Below, piece by piece: positions 46,301-58,899 of a DNA stretch of 64,000 nt. This DNA is from Stratiolaelaps scimitus (lineage: Eukaryota > Arthropoda > Arachnida > Mesostigmata > Laelapidae), in assembly GCA_019614645.1 (NCBI GenBank), contig JABWDB010000001.1:15913501-15977500 (forward strand). Reading direction: 5' to 3'. The position numbers were made by a program, and so were the translations under genes. How positions within the stretch are numbered: position 1 is the stretch's first letter; each line of letters starts with the position of its first letter. Under the pieces are notes generated by a model, which ran no database searches, had not been told where the DNA came from, and was given only the letters and a program-made list of their open reading frames with translations.

Positions 46301-47960
46301 TACCTTCACTAGTGGTGTGCCTTGTCGATTGTTCTTATCCATCCGTGCAACTTGTTGTTAATGGATTGGCTGGTCCGCGGCCCGTCCAACACAACCTGGC
46401 CCGGGGACCAGCAATCCGATGCGGAGCCAGAAACAGAGAGAAAACGAGAGATAGAGAGAGAGAGAGAGAGAGATCAAGGGAGAGGAATGAAGAACTCCGA
46501 ACTCTAAGAAACGATCGCTCGCAAAGTCTTCGACCACACGAGGAATGGGAGTTCTTCGAATAGAAGGAAAAGTAGAAAGGATCAAGAGTGCGCCTGCATG
46601 TCTGCCTGTGTGATCGTGTCCGGGCAGGAACCATCCCTCCCTGCCACTGGCTTGAACGAACGGATATGCGCGCGATACGACGAAAGAAAACGCGTGACTA
46701 AGAGAGGCTGATGGGTGCCGCAAGGATAGGGTCGCCGTATAAGAAGCTCGAAGGGAACGAAAGGCTGAACTCACTTGAATGTACGGTGTCGTGCAGTAGT
46801 TCGCGGCGGAGTAGTGTGGCCTGGAACCAAGCCCTCCTCCCGAAAGCTCCGGGACCACCGTCCTGCTAGCAGCAAACGTCCAAGAACAAGACTAAACAGA
46901 AGAGAAAGTGGCCGGAGAAGGGAGGAGAAACGCGCAAGCAAGCAAGGGTGCAATTTAAATTCCTCAAGCAGGCGTGATTGATGGTTTTCATTAGGTACCG
47001 CCTGTCCGTTCCCGCCCAGGTCGGCACCACCGCGTTCCCGACACTGCTCCTGCCTCTGGCACTACCACCACTACGACCACTACTACTACTACTGTCGCTA
47101 CTGCAGCAGTTCTGCGACGGTTCCGCTGCTGCGACCGGCGCCGCTCGTGCGAGTGTCCTCGACCGCAGCCGATGTCCTCGAGCTACCTCTCTGCTGCTCG
47201 ACTCCTGCTAGGACTCCCTTGTCTTCCAGTGCGTTCGACGACCGCCCTCCGTTCCATCTCTTCCTGACGAAACGTCCCATAGCAGGCCACCGCCAGCCCG
47301 TCCTGCCTTCTCACGCACTCGCTATAATCTGCGTCGTCTCCTATCCCCGTATTCTGTTCAGTCTCCTGTCTCCTGACCAGTCAGGGATCACCACCGGCCG
47401 AACCGATGCATCGTTCGAACTCATCCGGTCGCACGGACAAGGCGAACGAACCCGGACCGACCCGGCCCGACCCGACGCCTCACTGTCGCAAAGAAGGAGA
47501 CGAGACGTGTTAGGGTGAAAGCGAAAGCGAGACATGCCCGTATCTATCTCTCATGACCCGTATCGTTTGCGGACGTTGTGCGTGTGCGCTGGATCGCTCT
47601 CTGTCCACGAGTATACTGGATCCGCGGTAGCCGGTACCGACAAGAGGGCCGAAGTGCAAGACACTGGAGTGAGGCAGGATCCCGGCTGGGTGTCGAAGGC
47701 GAGCGGAGTTTGCTGGGCAGGCCGATAGGATAAGTTGCAGCGGGGCACTTATTTGCTGATCCATCGTCTTCAGTGCAAGCCGGTGGCGACGACTTGTCTT
47801 GCATCCACCTCGCGGCGTTGTTAGCGTCTTGCGGATGACGGTGCAACGGAATCAAATGGGTGGCGCGGACACCTGCACTAGAAAAAGTCCTAACAAGGAA
47901 TAAAGTAAACAAACTAAAGAAAGCGATCGTCGCATGTTCTTCAGACACAATCAGATTTCA
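46300..47960. other. GC-rich block with triplet tracts
   Basis: A GA run (46453-46473), ACT/CTG triplets (about 47055-47105) and many overlapping frames on both strands. None is recognised as a protein. Confidence 0.3.
46453..46473. repeat. GA microsatellite
   Basis: An uninterrupted GA run. Confidence 0.9.
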
Positions 47961-49418
47961 TCATTTGGCAATATCAATGCAGATTTAGTAAATCGAAAAT
48001 GAAATAGACTAAATGCTTAGCAAAGCAATATATTGATCTTGAGTTAGCGGTTCTTGGGTCACTAGACACATTCCCACATAGACAGATTTCATAGTCCGTT
48101 ACTTTCAATGTCACTTTCAATTCGTTGTTCAAGTTGCTGAAGCGTCTGGATAGACATTTGTGGTTTACGGCAAAATTCGACAACGCACAGTGTGGCTCAT
48201 GTACTCAGAATCTAGTGACTCACATGGTCAACAATATGACGAGCAAGTCGCAAAACCCCAGCCACTCTGCTATTGTACGCGTAGGCAACATCAGTATTAG
48301 CAGTAGGGTCCTTCGCTCGATCTATTTTTTATCTAGAGATATGTGGCTCGATGATAGCAACATGATTCTGCAATATCGATACGTGGACGATGGTGCACTT
48401 AGCAACCTGGCTGGCAGATCCAGAGCCTCCGAGGATCCGACTCGGTCCGACGCGACTCGAGTGGCTGCTTGTCTGTCTGTCGTCTGTCGTGATTCGCCCG
48501 GACGACGATGCCCAGGGTCTAGTCCTACCTAAGTCCATCAGTGACGGCGAATCAAGGAGTGGCAAACGACAACATGACCCCACAACCATCCTGCCAGCGT
48601 TGCTCCTGTCAACGAGAGGCCGACCGAACCACCAAGCAAGCATCTGCTTGCTCTTCCCGATGCGTGTAGGTCCCTCCTGGCCCCGCTGCAACTACCACTA
48701 TATCCCGGAGGATCGAGACGACGAGGAAGCGGCCAGCGGTAGGCGGAAAAGGCCACATGGAAACTGTGTCTTCTATTCGGCTCTTCGTCCGTGCTATCCC
48801 CATCCACTATCCACCTCTAACATCTTCTGCTCCCGTTGTCCCGACTATCCTGCTATCAAGTGTGTCTGTGTGCGTGTGTGCTGATTCTTGTGGTGTGGTA
48901 TGATGGCGTGGCGTAGCTTAGCTTGGCTTGCCCTGTCTTGCTCCAGCACGACGGAACGACGGCTCATGTTCCGGCCCATGCCCGACGCTTTTCCCGAAAT
49001 GCCGCTGTCCCACGTTCGGTCGGGGTTTGTGTGGGTCGTTCCTGGCTGCTAGCTACCACTCGGCATTACGCATGCTGGCTGGGTCTGACATCCTGCTACT
49101 CCATGCTGGCCGCCGAGCATCAGCGAGTACTATTGCTACTCCCGCTGTAGAGAGGGAACCGAGGTCTTGCCTCGGCCCCGTTCCACATTGTACGAAAGGA
49201 CTCGCTATTGCATCTATGCGGGGTGGCGACAGAACGCCTTGTCGCAAGCTAAGTCCTCTCCTTTTCTCTGACTTTGCTCGTCGCCGTTCCTGTACCGCTA
49301 CCGATGTAGTTTGGCCTGTCTGCTTGGGATATATCTCGTCCTGGCGAGTAGCGCGACACAGGGAGGCAAAGTAGCGGGGCAATGACGGAGAGAGGCGTTT
49401 CGCTTCTTGAGATGTCCT

Positions 49419-49456
<38 letters not shown>

Positions 49457-49745
49457 CCCCTCTCTCGTCCTCTGCTTGCTTGCCTTTCCTGACGAGTTCC
49501 CAAATAGTTTCATCAATAGAGTGGAACAGTCGTGTCAACAACCGATCGCTGTCTTTACTGCTACATGGAGCTCTATCCGATAATAAGAATACTAGTGAAA
49601 CAATCTTCCATTCTCGCACATAGAAACATACGAGCCGAATTCGGAAATGGAAATTTTAATGAATACGCAGTTTTTAGGTGGCAAAGTGGCAGTATTGACC
49701 CCGACTCTATTATATCTTTAGTATAATATTAAGGATTCTGACACC
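47961..49745. other. Mixed block ending in CT tract
   Basis: An AT-leaning start, then GC-rich from about 48400. A 188-codon minus-strand frame (49619-49053) crosses the CT tract and is Glu/Arg low-complexity for that reason. No recognised gene. Confidence 0.3.
49420..49456. repeat. CT microsatellite
   Basis: A long CT run with short interruptions toward its end. Confidence 0.95.
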
Positions 49746-49888
49746 AATCCTAGCTTCCTTTTCGGAAGACCTGATGCGCAGGTGGGATGACTTAACTTCT
49801 GCGATGCTAATGTCTCATGTTCAGGTCTCCGCATTGGCCTGCCCTGGCTTACCCTGCTGATCTGTGCGGTCTGAGCCTCGTGCCGTCT

Positions 49889-50645
49889 CCGTCCGTGAAA
49901 TGTCTGGGTCTGACCGGTCACGAGACTCTCAAATGGTGGGATCACTTGACGACACTCCTGCCCAAGTGCTAAGCAATGATCGCTTCGATCCGCCGCTTCA
50001 GAGAGTTAGGAGTTCCGCCGAGGTGTCTACTGTTACTATACAAGGCCTTATTTCTGCCTCTCCTATGCTATGGGTTCTCTATTCGGGGGCGGTTCCAGAG
50101 GAATACTCCGTCGCGTCGAAATCATCCAGAACGATGCTCTCAGGGCCGTCTTGACGTGCGACGTAGAGACTCTGTTGCCGATCTCTTCGAGAAGCACGAC
50201 CTTCTGGCACTTGGCACTTGGTACATGGTGCAGGTGGCTATTCCAGCGTTCGGGATGTACAAGGGTACCATTCCAGAAGATATCTCCTTTCCTATCACCG
50301 CGTTTGCCATTCGCCCTGCCCGTCGCTCTACTCGGTTTGTGTTGCCATTTACTTCCAGAGAGTCTAGTCGCCATGCCCAGCATAACATAACATTTGCGGT
50401 TTATTTCCGGAACTGCAATTTTACAATACAGCAGTCTGGACCTAGCTTCCTCGCCAGAGGCGGGCCTTCACCTCAGCGAAAGAGTTTAGCCGTGTAGCGA
50501 AGAAATTTTTAAAGAATCATTAAGTATGCGTTACCGTTGAACAACTGTGCTAACTGTTGTAAGTAATTTTATTTTATTTAATGTTACTTTAGTTTTTATG
50601 AGAACTTAAGCGTTGTCTAATCGCAGTTCCGTTAATAAAACCAAA
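49889..50645 (+). mobile_element. 3' part of a non-LTR (LINE) retrotransposon, decayed
   Basis: The plus-strand frame reads VKCLGLTG (the usual KYLG position) and LKWWDHLTTLLPKC. After a stop it continues with RELGVPPRCLLLLYKAL and LPLLCYGF, then, in shifted frames, RRVEIIQNDALRAV and FEKHDLLALGTWYMVQVA. This order is that of the C-terminal third of Jockey/CR1-type reverse transcriptases. The remnant is followed by an AT-rich tail with ATTTTATTT and ends near AATAAAACCAAATGAAATG, which resembles a LINE 3' end. Stops and frameshifts make it inactive. Confidence 0.7.
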
Positions 50646-53600
50646 TGAAATGAAAATATTCATCCTATTCCATTATGACCTTGAGACATGTCATATACTC
50701 TGTATATATAAAAGCTCCAATGAGATCTTAGGGCAACTTTTGGGCTTACTAGGAGTAAGCCTTAACACGCGAAGTATTTGCCTAGGAAAGAACTGTTTGA
50801 AGGTTGGATCGAAACACAAATTCCTATTTGCTGAAGCATGTAACTCATAGAGACACGGTTTGAAGTCCCAGTTGTATTCAACCCGGAACAAAATTACTGT
50901 CGATGAAATAGCAGTCCGAGCAGGGTGCAAGTAGGAGTATCTATTTATAATTTGCCGTATGTAACGATTAGTATATGTCCTCGCAAAACTTCTGCGTAGA
51001 GTTTAGGTTACGATTAGGTTCTGAGGGTAATCTCTGTTGTACGCCCGCGTTCGAAACATATAGCCGGTGCAGGGAAAACAGTGGATTGTCGTTGTGACCC
51101 AGAGGAAGTCTACATTGAAGTGCTGTGTGTCAGCCGTTGTATAAGTCGTTGTTACAATATTGACTTCAGTTTGTAGGGCACGAGATATGTACAAACAGGG
51201 CATACTTTTTGAATTCATGCGATCTGGAGGTCTGAATGCACACCAGTATCAAATGTATAATTCTGAAATTAGCGACAATCAGGAAATACAGAAAACAAGA
51301 ATGCGGAAAAAATATCAAACAGCTAGATTCCGCACAGCAAACGCGGTATACATCGAAGTGAACGTATTGACGTACTGTGGTTTGTTCAGGCATTCACTCA
51401 CTTGCAGAATGGAGCACCCGGTGAGGCTTCTGAGAGCGAGCTCGAAGCACGCCGAATGGCCCTGAAATGGAACTTGTGATGGCCCATAAAGTGTGTTCGA
51501 TGTTGGAACGTCCATCCAAACATTCCCAGCGAGCACTCCTGATACCCCTCGGCCTTGCGTACCCCAAATTTGACCCTAGTAGTCACCATTGCCCCCGCCA
51601 CCGCTCCTCTACACTCTCTGCCCTCTCACTAAAATGCGCACCCTATTCCATGTTCATCTCTGTTCACATTCATATTTTCATCGCTTTTCGCCCTAACAAG
51701 CCTAGTCTTTCCTCAGACGGCCCCGTAAAGTAAAACATCAGTTGACCCCTTCGAAGAGGCTCTTTCGAGTCCCGGCTACTAGATTGCCGTGAACAAAAGA
51801 CGAACGAAATTCAAGATGAATGTATAGCCTGTACCCGTACCATTGAACCATTTCAGCTTGCAATATTAAATTTATGCAGTCGTACGTCGTGGCAATTTGA
51901 GGACTTTCTGACAATATAATTAGAAGTGTGGTAGGGAACAGGTAAGTGAGCGTTCTGTCACCGATGATGTTTACCAATAATATAATTTTTAGGCATCTAT
52001 CACAATGATGATGAGAGTGGGCCCCAATGTGATTCTTTTTGGGAAATCAGTTTGCCGTGGAAGCGAATGGCAGCTTCGCTTAGACACCCCTTATATTATA
52101 TAGACTTGGAATTATATCATTCCGATGATTCCTCACTTGTTGAAGATCCAGAACACTCAATCCCTACATGGATATAAATCCTGCACTCTGATCGGCTTTA
52201 ACTGATGACTTTTAAAAAGCAGCTAGTATTCAACTCATTCAGAACAAAAAAAATATTTATATCATATGAACTAGATTGCCAGTCAGAAAAACACCTATTG
52301 TCACCTTAAACTATTTGTCATCAAAATAACACTCGAACAGACCTTAAGCTATTTGTTCTTTCCAATACAATTTCTTACTCGTATCAAAGATTTATCTAAA
52401 TATATCGGGGACTTGGAACCATGGGGTCTCCGTCTCCGGTTCGAATCCCACAGGGTGCATACCAATCGATGTATTTTCTTGCAGATTTGTCAATAATATA
52501 TATATATATTATTTGTTTCCTAAAATTGGCCACTAATATATATACAATCGTACAGCGTACTTGCCAGCTCATAGAACGAATGTCTATTGGAAGAGGGAGA
52601 GCGAACCATTCTCGAAAAGGGGCTATTGGCTATTGGTGGGAGACTGAAAGAATAATCTGATCAGCATAATCGTGCAAATGTCGTTTCCATTTGCGACTAA
52701 CGGTATATTTATCGCTATGGCAGCCGTCTGCGGCTAAGTGTGGTGATTTCGAAACTGTTCTGGTGGCTGGGGAACGTCTTTTCTTCCTCTGCGGAACTAC
52801 AATTCGGGGGAAGCCGTATAACCGGCGACCCTTACTCATGTCGAAATTGTTCAATGGATTATATATATATATATATAAATCTTGGCCTTGGTCTGCACCT
52901 GTAAAGCTGGTGGCTCACTATTCTAATAATATGTAAATTTTCACGGCGTTGAACAAAAGTGAGGTTCGAGCTAGTTGTTTGCGTAGATTTTCGTACCCTA
53001 CATGCGTGCTTTTTGTGTACCCGCATGAAAGACTATGTTTGCTCACTAAGGTTGGTTTTGTTAACTCAAACTGTCAATTATTTTATATTTACACCCCATT
53101 GTATGCCTCCACTTTTTTATGCAATATGCTTGTATTAACACAGTTTTCTGCGACGCACGAAAAGTGAGGCCTAATACGAAATGAGAATGATCTGTGGTTT
53201 TACCGATTGAGCATGCATGGCGCCTGAGCTTTGCATTAATCGACTCAGCAGAAAAATAAGGTAAAATTAATAATAAGGTTGATTGTACTAGCAACCTCGG
53301 TAGAAGTACTCAGGAGCAGTATGCGCAGTAGTCAATGTTCTCGACGATCCTATGTTGGAACATGTTGAATCTTGACGACGAGATTCTCCTTGAAACGAAT
53401 TCTGTGTTCATTGCTCACTTACGGCAGTTCCATAATATCGATTTTAGACTTAACTAAGTATTTTCGATCACTATAAGAGGCATTGTTAGCGTTGTCACAC
53501 AACAACGACATCTCGAATTTGCATTTTCCTCCGCCGTAGTGACGCTTACATAGTTACAAATCTCTGTGACGTACACATTGTTGACTTTATTTGCTCGCTC

Positions 53601-53700
53601 ATCTCTGCCAAATCACACCGCCAAGAACAACATATGGCTGACCGCGCGCCCGTCTGCCTATCGCATATGACTCGCGAAGTCAAAGCTCTGTGTCTGTATG
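50646..53700. other. AT-rich spacer with possible SINE piece
   Basis: Short TA runs near 52500 and 52862. A B-box-like GGTTCGAATCCC lies at 52439, but its surrounding sequence does not fold as a tRNA. No coding exon recognised. Confidence 0.35.
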
Positions 53701-55300
53701 TAGAATGTATGCCTTCCGAGCGCCCTCTAAGCGTAAACTAGCCAATACAAGTGGGAGTACTCAGCGGGCGAACATATGGGCTTAGCATATTTTATCTTAG
53801 GCTTAGTCGCCATCGCCCCTCGAGTCGATGCTGAGCTGGACGCTCTTTGTCTGCGTTGGTCAAGCTCCTTCTTGCTCTGCAAGGAAATCCGAGGAACGGT
53901 GATGCAGTGTACGTGGACAGTGGGGCCACCGGTCACCAAGAAATGGACCCGGAGAAACAAGCCGTAAAGGATAAAGGTCTCCCACCCGTGCCATTGAGGG
54001 TCGCCTATGGAGTCAGTCGAGTCGGGCAGAAAGCGAGATGGAGAGGTTAGAAAGGCGGGAGCTTCTCGGATGCTAGCTGCTTCGTGGCGCTAGCTCTCAT
54101 TCTCTCTCCTTCCCTCTTCCTGGGAACTGCCAGATTTAGAGGTGTCGCCGAGCGAGCACCGTGTGGTCGATGGTTGGCCATTTGACACTGCACTAGTGCC
54201 GCGACTGCTACCACCGCCGCAGCAGCCGCAAGTAGGCCCGTCAGTCCGCCGTGTCCCGTTGAATGGAGGGATTTGCGCGGGACCAAGCCGAGGGTCGTCG
54301 AGACGCTCCAAGGTGACGATGACGACGCCCTGCCTGATCCCTTCTCGGGCCTCTCACTCTGGCGGCCACCCTATTTACCGACGTTTCCTCTGGGTCCTGT
54401 GTCACCCCCAGTCTTCTCGGCTTCATCTGCGTTGCATCGCACATCGGTTGTCCCTTTGACTTTCCTACCGCAGTGAAACTTAGGGTCAAAGAAGAGGGGG
54501 GGGAGGGGGGTCGGGGTTAAGCGGGCATGCACCCGGGGCGGGTTAGCGCTTCGCTGCAGCAGGCAGCTCGCTCTGGTTGGCTCGCTGGAACGCCTTCAGC
54601 GAGGGGCTTCAGGCGCACACCACCTATAACAAACCCATCTTCTGGCTGTGTTGGCGATTGGGTTGCGGGAGGCTAGGCTAGCCAAGACCGACTTCCGACC
54701 TTCGCGTCGTTGCACCGCGATGACCTCGACTTCATCTTGCTTTCCTCATCCTCGGCCGTTGGCTCGAACCGTTCCGTCCCACTTCCTCGCTTCGGCTCGC
54801 CTTCCTCTCTCGCTTGTTCGCGGGAACTCACTTCGAAGTCGTCCTGCTTGCCTCGTATATGTCTCCGATCCCTAAGCGAAATCTTCTCCATTCGTTGCTC
54901 GTTTCCCGAACATACACCCATCCACCCACCCGGTTGTCGGCGACCGCCGCCGCTGCCGAACCGCGGCGCCAACAACGGCGACCTGATGACTTGTGGGTTG
55001 GGAAAATCGTGGGCAAAAAGACGAAAGGCAAGCAGGAATGGGTTTTGGCTGGCTGAGGGGCTGCCGTCGGGCAGAGAGTGAACGGGACGTGCACAAAGGA
55101 GGCCGTGTCGTAGCCACCAAAGAAGGAGGTCTCGATGAAATATTGTTCTCCTGATACCAACTCCTTACGATCTTCCATTTTCGGGACATCTGGCTTGCTC
55201 GCTGGTCATTTTGCCCCAAATGGCGGTCTTTTGGTGTTCGTTTAGTTCTTTTTTCACATCGATACAACGATGATGTCGAACGAGGTTAGGTTAGTTGCAC
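53701..55300. other. GC-rich block with G-rich tract
   Basis: Overlapping frames on both strands, CCG/CAG triplets near 54210 and a strongly G-rich tract at 54496-54525. A frame through 53850-54050 contains AVYVDSGATGHQE but is not a clear family match. Confidence 0.3.
54496..54525 (+). other. Potential G-quadruplex
   Basis: Four G-runs in order (8, 6, 4 and 3 G) separated by loops of 1, 2 and 6 bases. Confidence 0.6.
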
Positions 55301-56400
55301 CTTCATGTTCTGCACCTATCATCACATGCCGCATGGCACGAGTAACTCCTCATTGGGTGTGCTGGGAATATCCCGTGTTAAGAGTTTGCGTGCTTTTTGG
55401 ACTATTTCGATTTTATTTAACATGAAAAAGGGCGAAACAGAATAGTTTGGTTACAGTAGACAACTGAGTGCCCATAAACCTAACGTACACCTCGAGAAAT
55501 TGGTGTACGGCATGTTGTAGCGGTTACCAGTTGGGGGACGGCACATATAAAAGGCTATATAGGCACTCAACTCAAGGCAGCATTTATACCGAAGGATAAC
55601 TGATCCTATTTGATAAAGCTATTAGTAAGATTCTATAAATGTATGAGAGGTCGCAGGCGAATCACCTAGGTAATACTCTATAGAGGTACTACTGCACAGA
55701 GCCTTAGGTGTCAGACAGTGACAGAATCCAGCGATCGCCAGCGTTTAAGACACTTGGCGAAACGTTCCTCGAGGGTAGCTCCGTTACATCTAGTGTGACA
55801 TGACTCGTTCAACAGTGATTAAAGTGAAGGGCTACATGTGCGTACGATGCTGTCCTGAGTTATCGTGACCCGTTGCAGGATAATATATAATATAAGCAGC
55901 CCACTGCGTTCATGTGAATAGGCACTATTATACCTTTACGATTCTTTATACTATACGACGTGAACTAAGAAAAACGCTGTCAAGGGCTTGCGTATCATAT
56001 ATGCTTCGGATATGTGAAGGAGGGATGCAAAAGTGAATTGCTCGGCCGTGCGAATCTTTTTTTATTGAAACTGACGTTTTGCCAGTGACCACGTGCAACA
56101 TATGCAGTGACTATACATCTTCAGTTGTTCTATTTCCCGTGTGCCCTTTTGTGTGCGCGCGTACGTCTGCCGTCTACCTGAGCTCACATTCGTTACGAAC
56201 ATCCGTTCTCACATGTCGTCGTCAGCAGGCGCTGCCCAACTATATAGCCTGTTACCGATACCATGGCTGGCTTTGTGATGTACAGGTTTGTCAATTCGCC
56301 ATTGGGTAGGTGGATGATGGCTGCCACGCGTGGTCCATCTGCTCTGGCAGCGTCCTCTCGGTTCGTCCCTCAGTCGTACAGGCAGGTCTGCTTAGATCGG
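55301..56400. other. Spacer
   Basis: AT-leaning, with no recognised feature. Confidence 0.4.
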
Positions 56401-56871
56401 CCAGCGATGGGAGGCAAACCGTTGCTTTGACCTGGCCCTAGCCTTCTGACATCGACTCCCTTTGCTTCTTCCACTTTTCTTCCCTTCTCGCTCTCTCTCT
56501 CTCTCTAGGTCGCTGTGCTCCTTATACGCGTCCACGGTGGGTGTGCTCCGCCGCCCTCTCCTGCCAACGATGGCCAAGCGGATTCCTGCACGTCACTTGC
56601 CAGGCGACAGCGACGCCTGTGCCTGCGTTGTGGTACCTAGCCTCTGTGTCTGCTTCCTATACTCCTGTGCCTAGCCTGCTGCTTCTGCATCGGCGCTGAC
56701 AGCTCTGTTCTATCGATATCCCTTCGTCTTACCCGTCTCAGGATATTCCACCGCCACTGCGGAAGGTCCCTTGTCAACCCCGCAACACCCCCATGAAGCT
56801 CCCACCCAAACCCTCCCGTTCCTGCACTCGAATTCCTTCTCAGCGTCCGGCTTTCCGTGTGTATGTGCTAG

Positions 56872-57243
56872 GTGAAGGTGGAGCTGGCGGTAGGGAAGGA
56901 GAGTGAGAAAGAGATCGAAGTTCAGTGCTTGGCCGGCGGCCGACAGCCTGGTCGGTTCGTGAAATTGAAAATCCAAATCAAACACTGGACTCCGGCTGCA
57001 GCACCAGCAGCACAGCTAGCCGCGGAAGCTTCGGCGGTAGCCGTGGTAGCGTCGGTGACGGCAGCTGCTTCGCCGCCAACTGAATCCGTATTTCCCAAGA
57101 GGGCACCGGATAGAAGCGGCGGCGACATCAGCAGTGGTGGCGAGTCGCGTTTGGGCCAACCAGCCTGGTCCAGTCAGCGAGCTCTTCGACGGAAGAAGGC
57201 CCGGAGATCCTCTCTTCAGGCAGCCAGGCATCCACTCTGGTAG
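56872..57243 (+). CDS. Open frame after an AG, Ala-rich, unrecognised
   Basis: The 123-codon frame opens exactly after TGCTAG, so it could be a terminal exon. The pyrimidine-rich sequence upstream (about 56830-56855) would support an acceptor. The first 40 residues are mixed and charged (ESEKEIEVQCLAGG, then FVKLKIQIKHW). The rest is Ala/Val-rich from GCA/GCC triplets. No family recognised. It may be chance in GC-rich DNA. Confidence 0.2.
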   Translation: MKVELAVGKESEKEIEVQCLAGGRQPGRFVKLKIQIKHWTPAAAPAAQLAAEASAVAVVASVTAAASPPTESVFPKRAPDRSGGDISSGGESRLGQPAWSSQRALRRKKARRSSLQAARHPLW

Positions 57244-57249
57244 CGCCCC

Positions 57250-58750
57250 GCGGACCCAGTGAGCAGAGAGCACTGATTTGCGTTTCATCACAGATCAGTG
57301 GGGCCAAGGAGACGATTGTGTTACTACAACACACTGCTATCTCTACAGGCACAACGGCTATTGCTGCTGCGCTATTCGAGCGTCATTACATATGTCAGCG
57401 AACGTAGACGGAGGAGGCGTTGTTCGGATGTCCCTTTATTCTTGCTTGATCAAGACACGAACATCTGGAAAAGTCAGAGAAATATGATATTGCTAGCTTC
57501 ACAAAATTCCAATTGACATGAAATCGAAAGGACGACTCAGGAAAGTTGACGGGGGAGATAATCCGTATAATAGAGAATTGATTCGAGAAGAGGCAACTCG
57601 GCTGGTGGGAATACACTATGTTAATAACATAAAAGAAGCTGGGGAATTAGTTATGCGCCTTTAAGTGATGAGCAATTATCTTACATAGAGACAGTAAAGT
57701 CGGACCGGCAAGCAACATAACTATTCCTCTAAAGATCCTACTAAACATCGCATTGCAAATGTCGCCCAGTGTCCGATTTGTCTTTTAAAAATGACTGTTT
57801 TGATTTGGAACATGCGTTCCCTCCGTTTCAGAGTGAGCATGCAAATAAATCCAGCAGTTCGATATTTCAAACTTTTGACAACACCCAAATTACAGGACCG
57901 CTTAGTTATTTTGTTAGTGTTTTGTGCGATTGTTTGACTCTATCTTATTTACTCTGCAATAAGGGGTGCTAATATGTACGTTATGTATCACAGTTTCTAT
58001 TCACTGTATAGGCGATTCAGAGTAGAAACGTTTCAGTAACTTTAGCTTGGTTAATCTGTGCTAAAAAAAACATTTCGAAATGGACATCCCAGGTGCATGA
58101 GCTAAAACATTGGAAGGTCTCATGGATTAGTATTTTTGTTATTATGGTAAAGCTATATTTTGCTGATATCATGTTTTCCCCATAACTATAGGAGTGTATG
58201 AGAAACCCACGCTCCTAATTTATCCCATTAATATCCGCATAATTGATCTCCCAAGGCTATTACGTTGAAAATATCATGGAAGACAACAAATATGTAAGAG
58301 AGGAAGAGAGAGAGAGAGAAGATTGCGAGATCCTGTGCATCGAGAATCCCGCCAGTCTCGACTGAAGGCTCCGTAAACCCTATTAAAGCTTTTATAAGTT
58401 CCACAATGTGCCTGCCGAGCTTTCTGGGTTTCTAGTGTAACCTTCAGTGGTGCAGCCAGAGTGCTTTCCAACCGCCTTAGAGTGCCTATAGCACCGCTCA
58501 TCTATACCTTCACAATGTTAAGCGCCCACATCGCGAGCATCCAGGTTTCGTCTTGTCCTGATGCCCGTTTTTGCCGTTAAGCTCTTAACGTATGTCGCCA
58601 CATTCGGCACATTCGGATGACCTCGTTGGTTGCAATGTTCAACCCTAGGCATAATTGAATATTACGCATTTCAGTCATGTCGTATTATATTTGCGTGACT
58701 TGGAAAGTACTGCCCCAACTAGCGCTACCAAAAAGATGATCATCACAAGT
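57250..58750. other. Spacer
   Basis: Mostly AT-rich, with no recognised gene. Confidence 0.4.
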
Positions 58751-58759
58751 GATTAATTT

Positions 58760-58781
58760 CTCTCTCTCTCTCTCTCTCTCC
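58760..58781. repeat. CT microsatellite
   Basis: A CT run, with a further CT cluster at about 58800-58815. Confidence 0.9.
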
Positions 58782-58899
58782 CCTTTCTTTATCTATCTTT
58801 TTCTCTCTCTCTCTATCCTCGCTGTCTTGCTCCCTATCTTCTCACGGAAAGCTCTTTCCAAATCGAATTTCATCACATAGTAGGTGCATACATATGCAC

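Noticed and set aside
49053..49619. 188-codon minus-strand open frame
   Set aside because: It crosses a long CT/GA microsatellite and reads Glu-Arg repeats. It is an artefact of the repeat.
52425..52460. Possible tRNA gene from GGTTCGAATCCC
   Set aside because: The B-box is good, but no acceptor, D or anticodon stems form around it.
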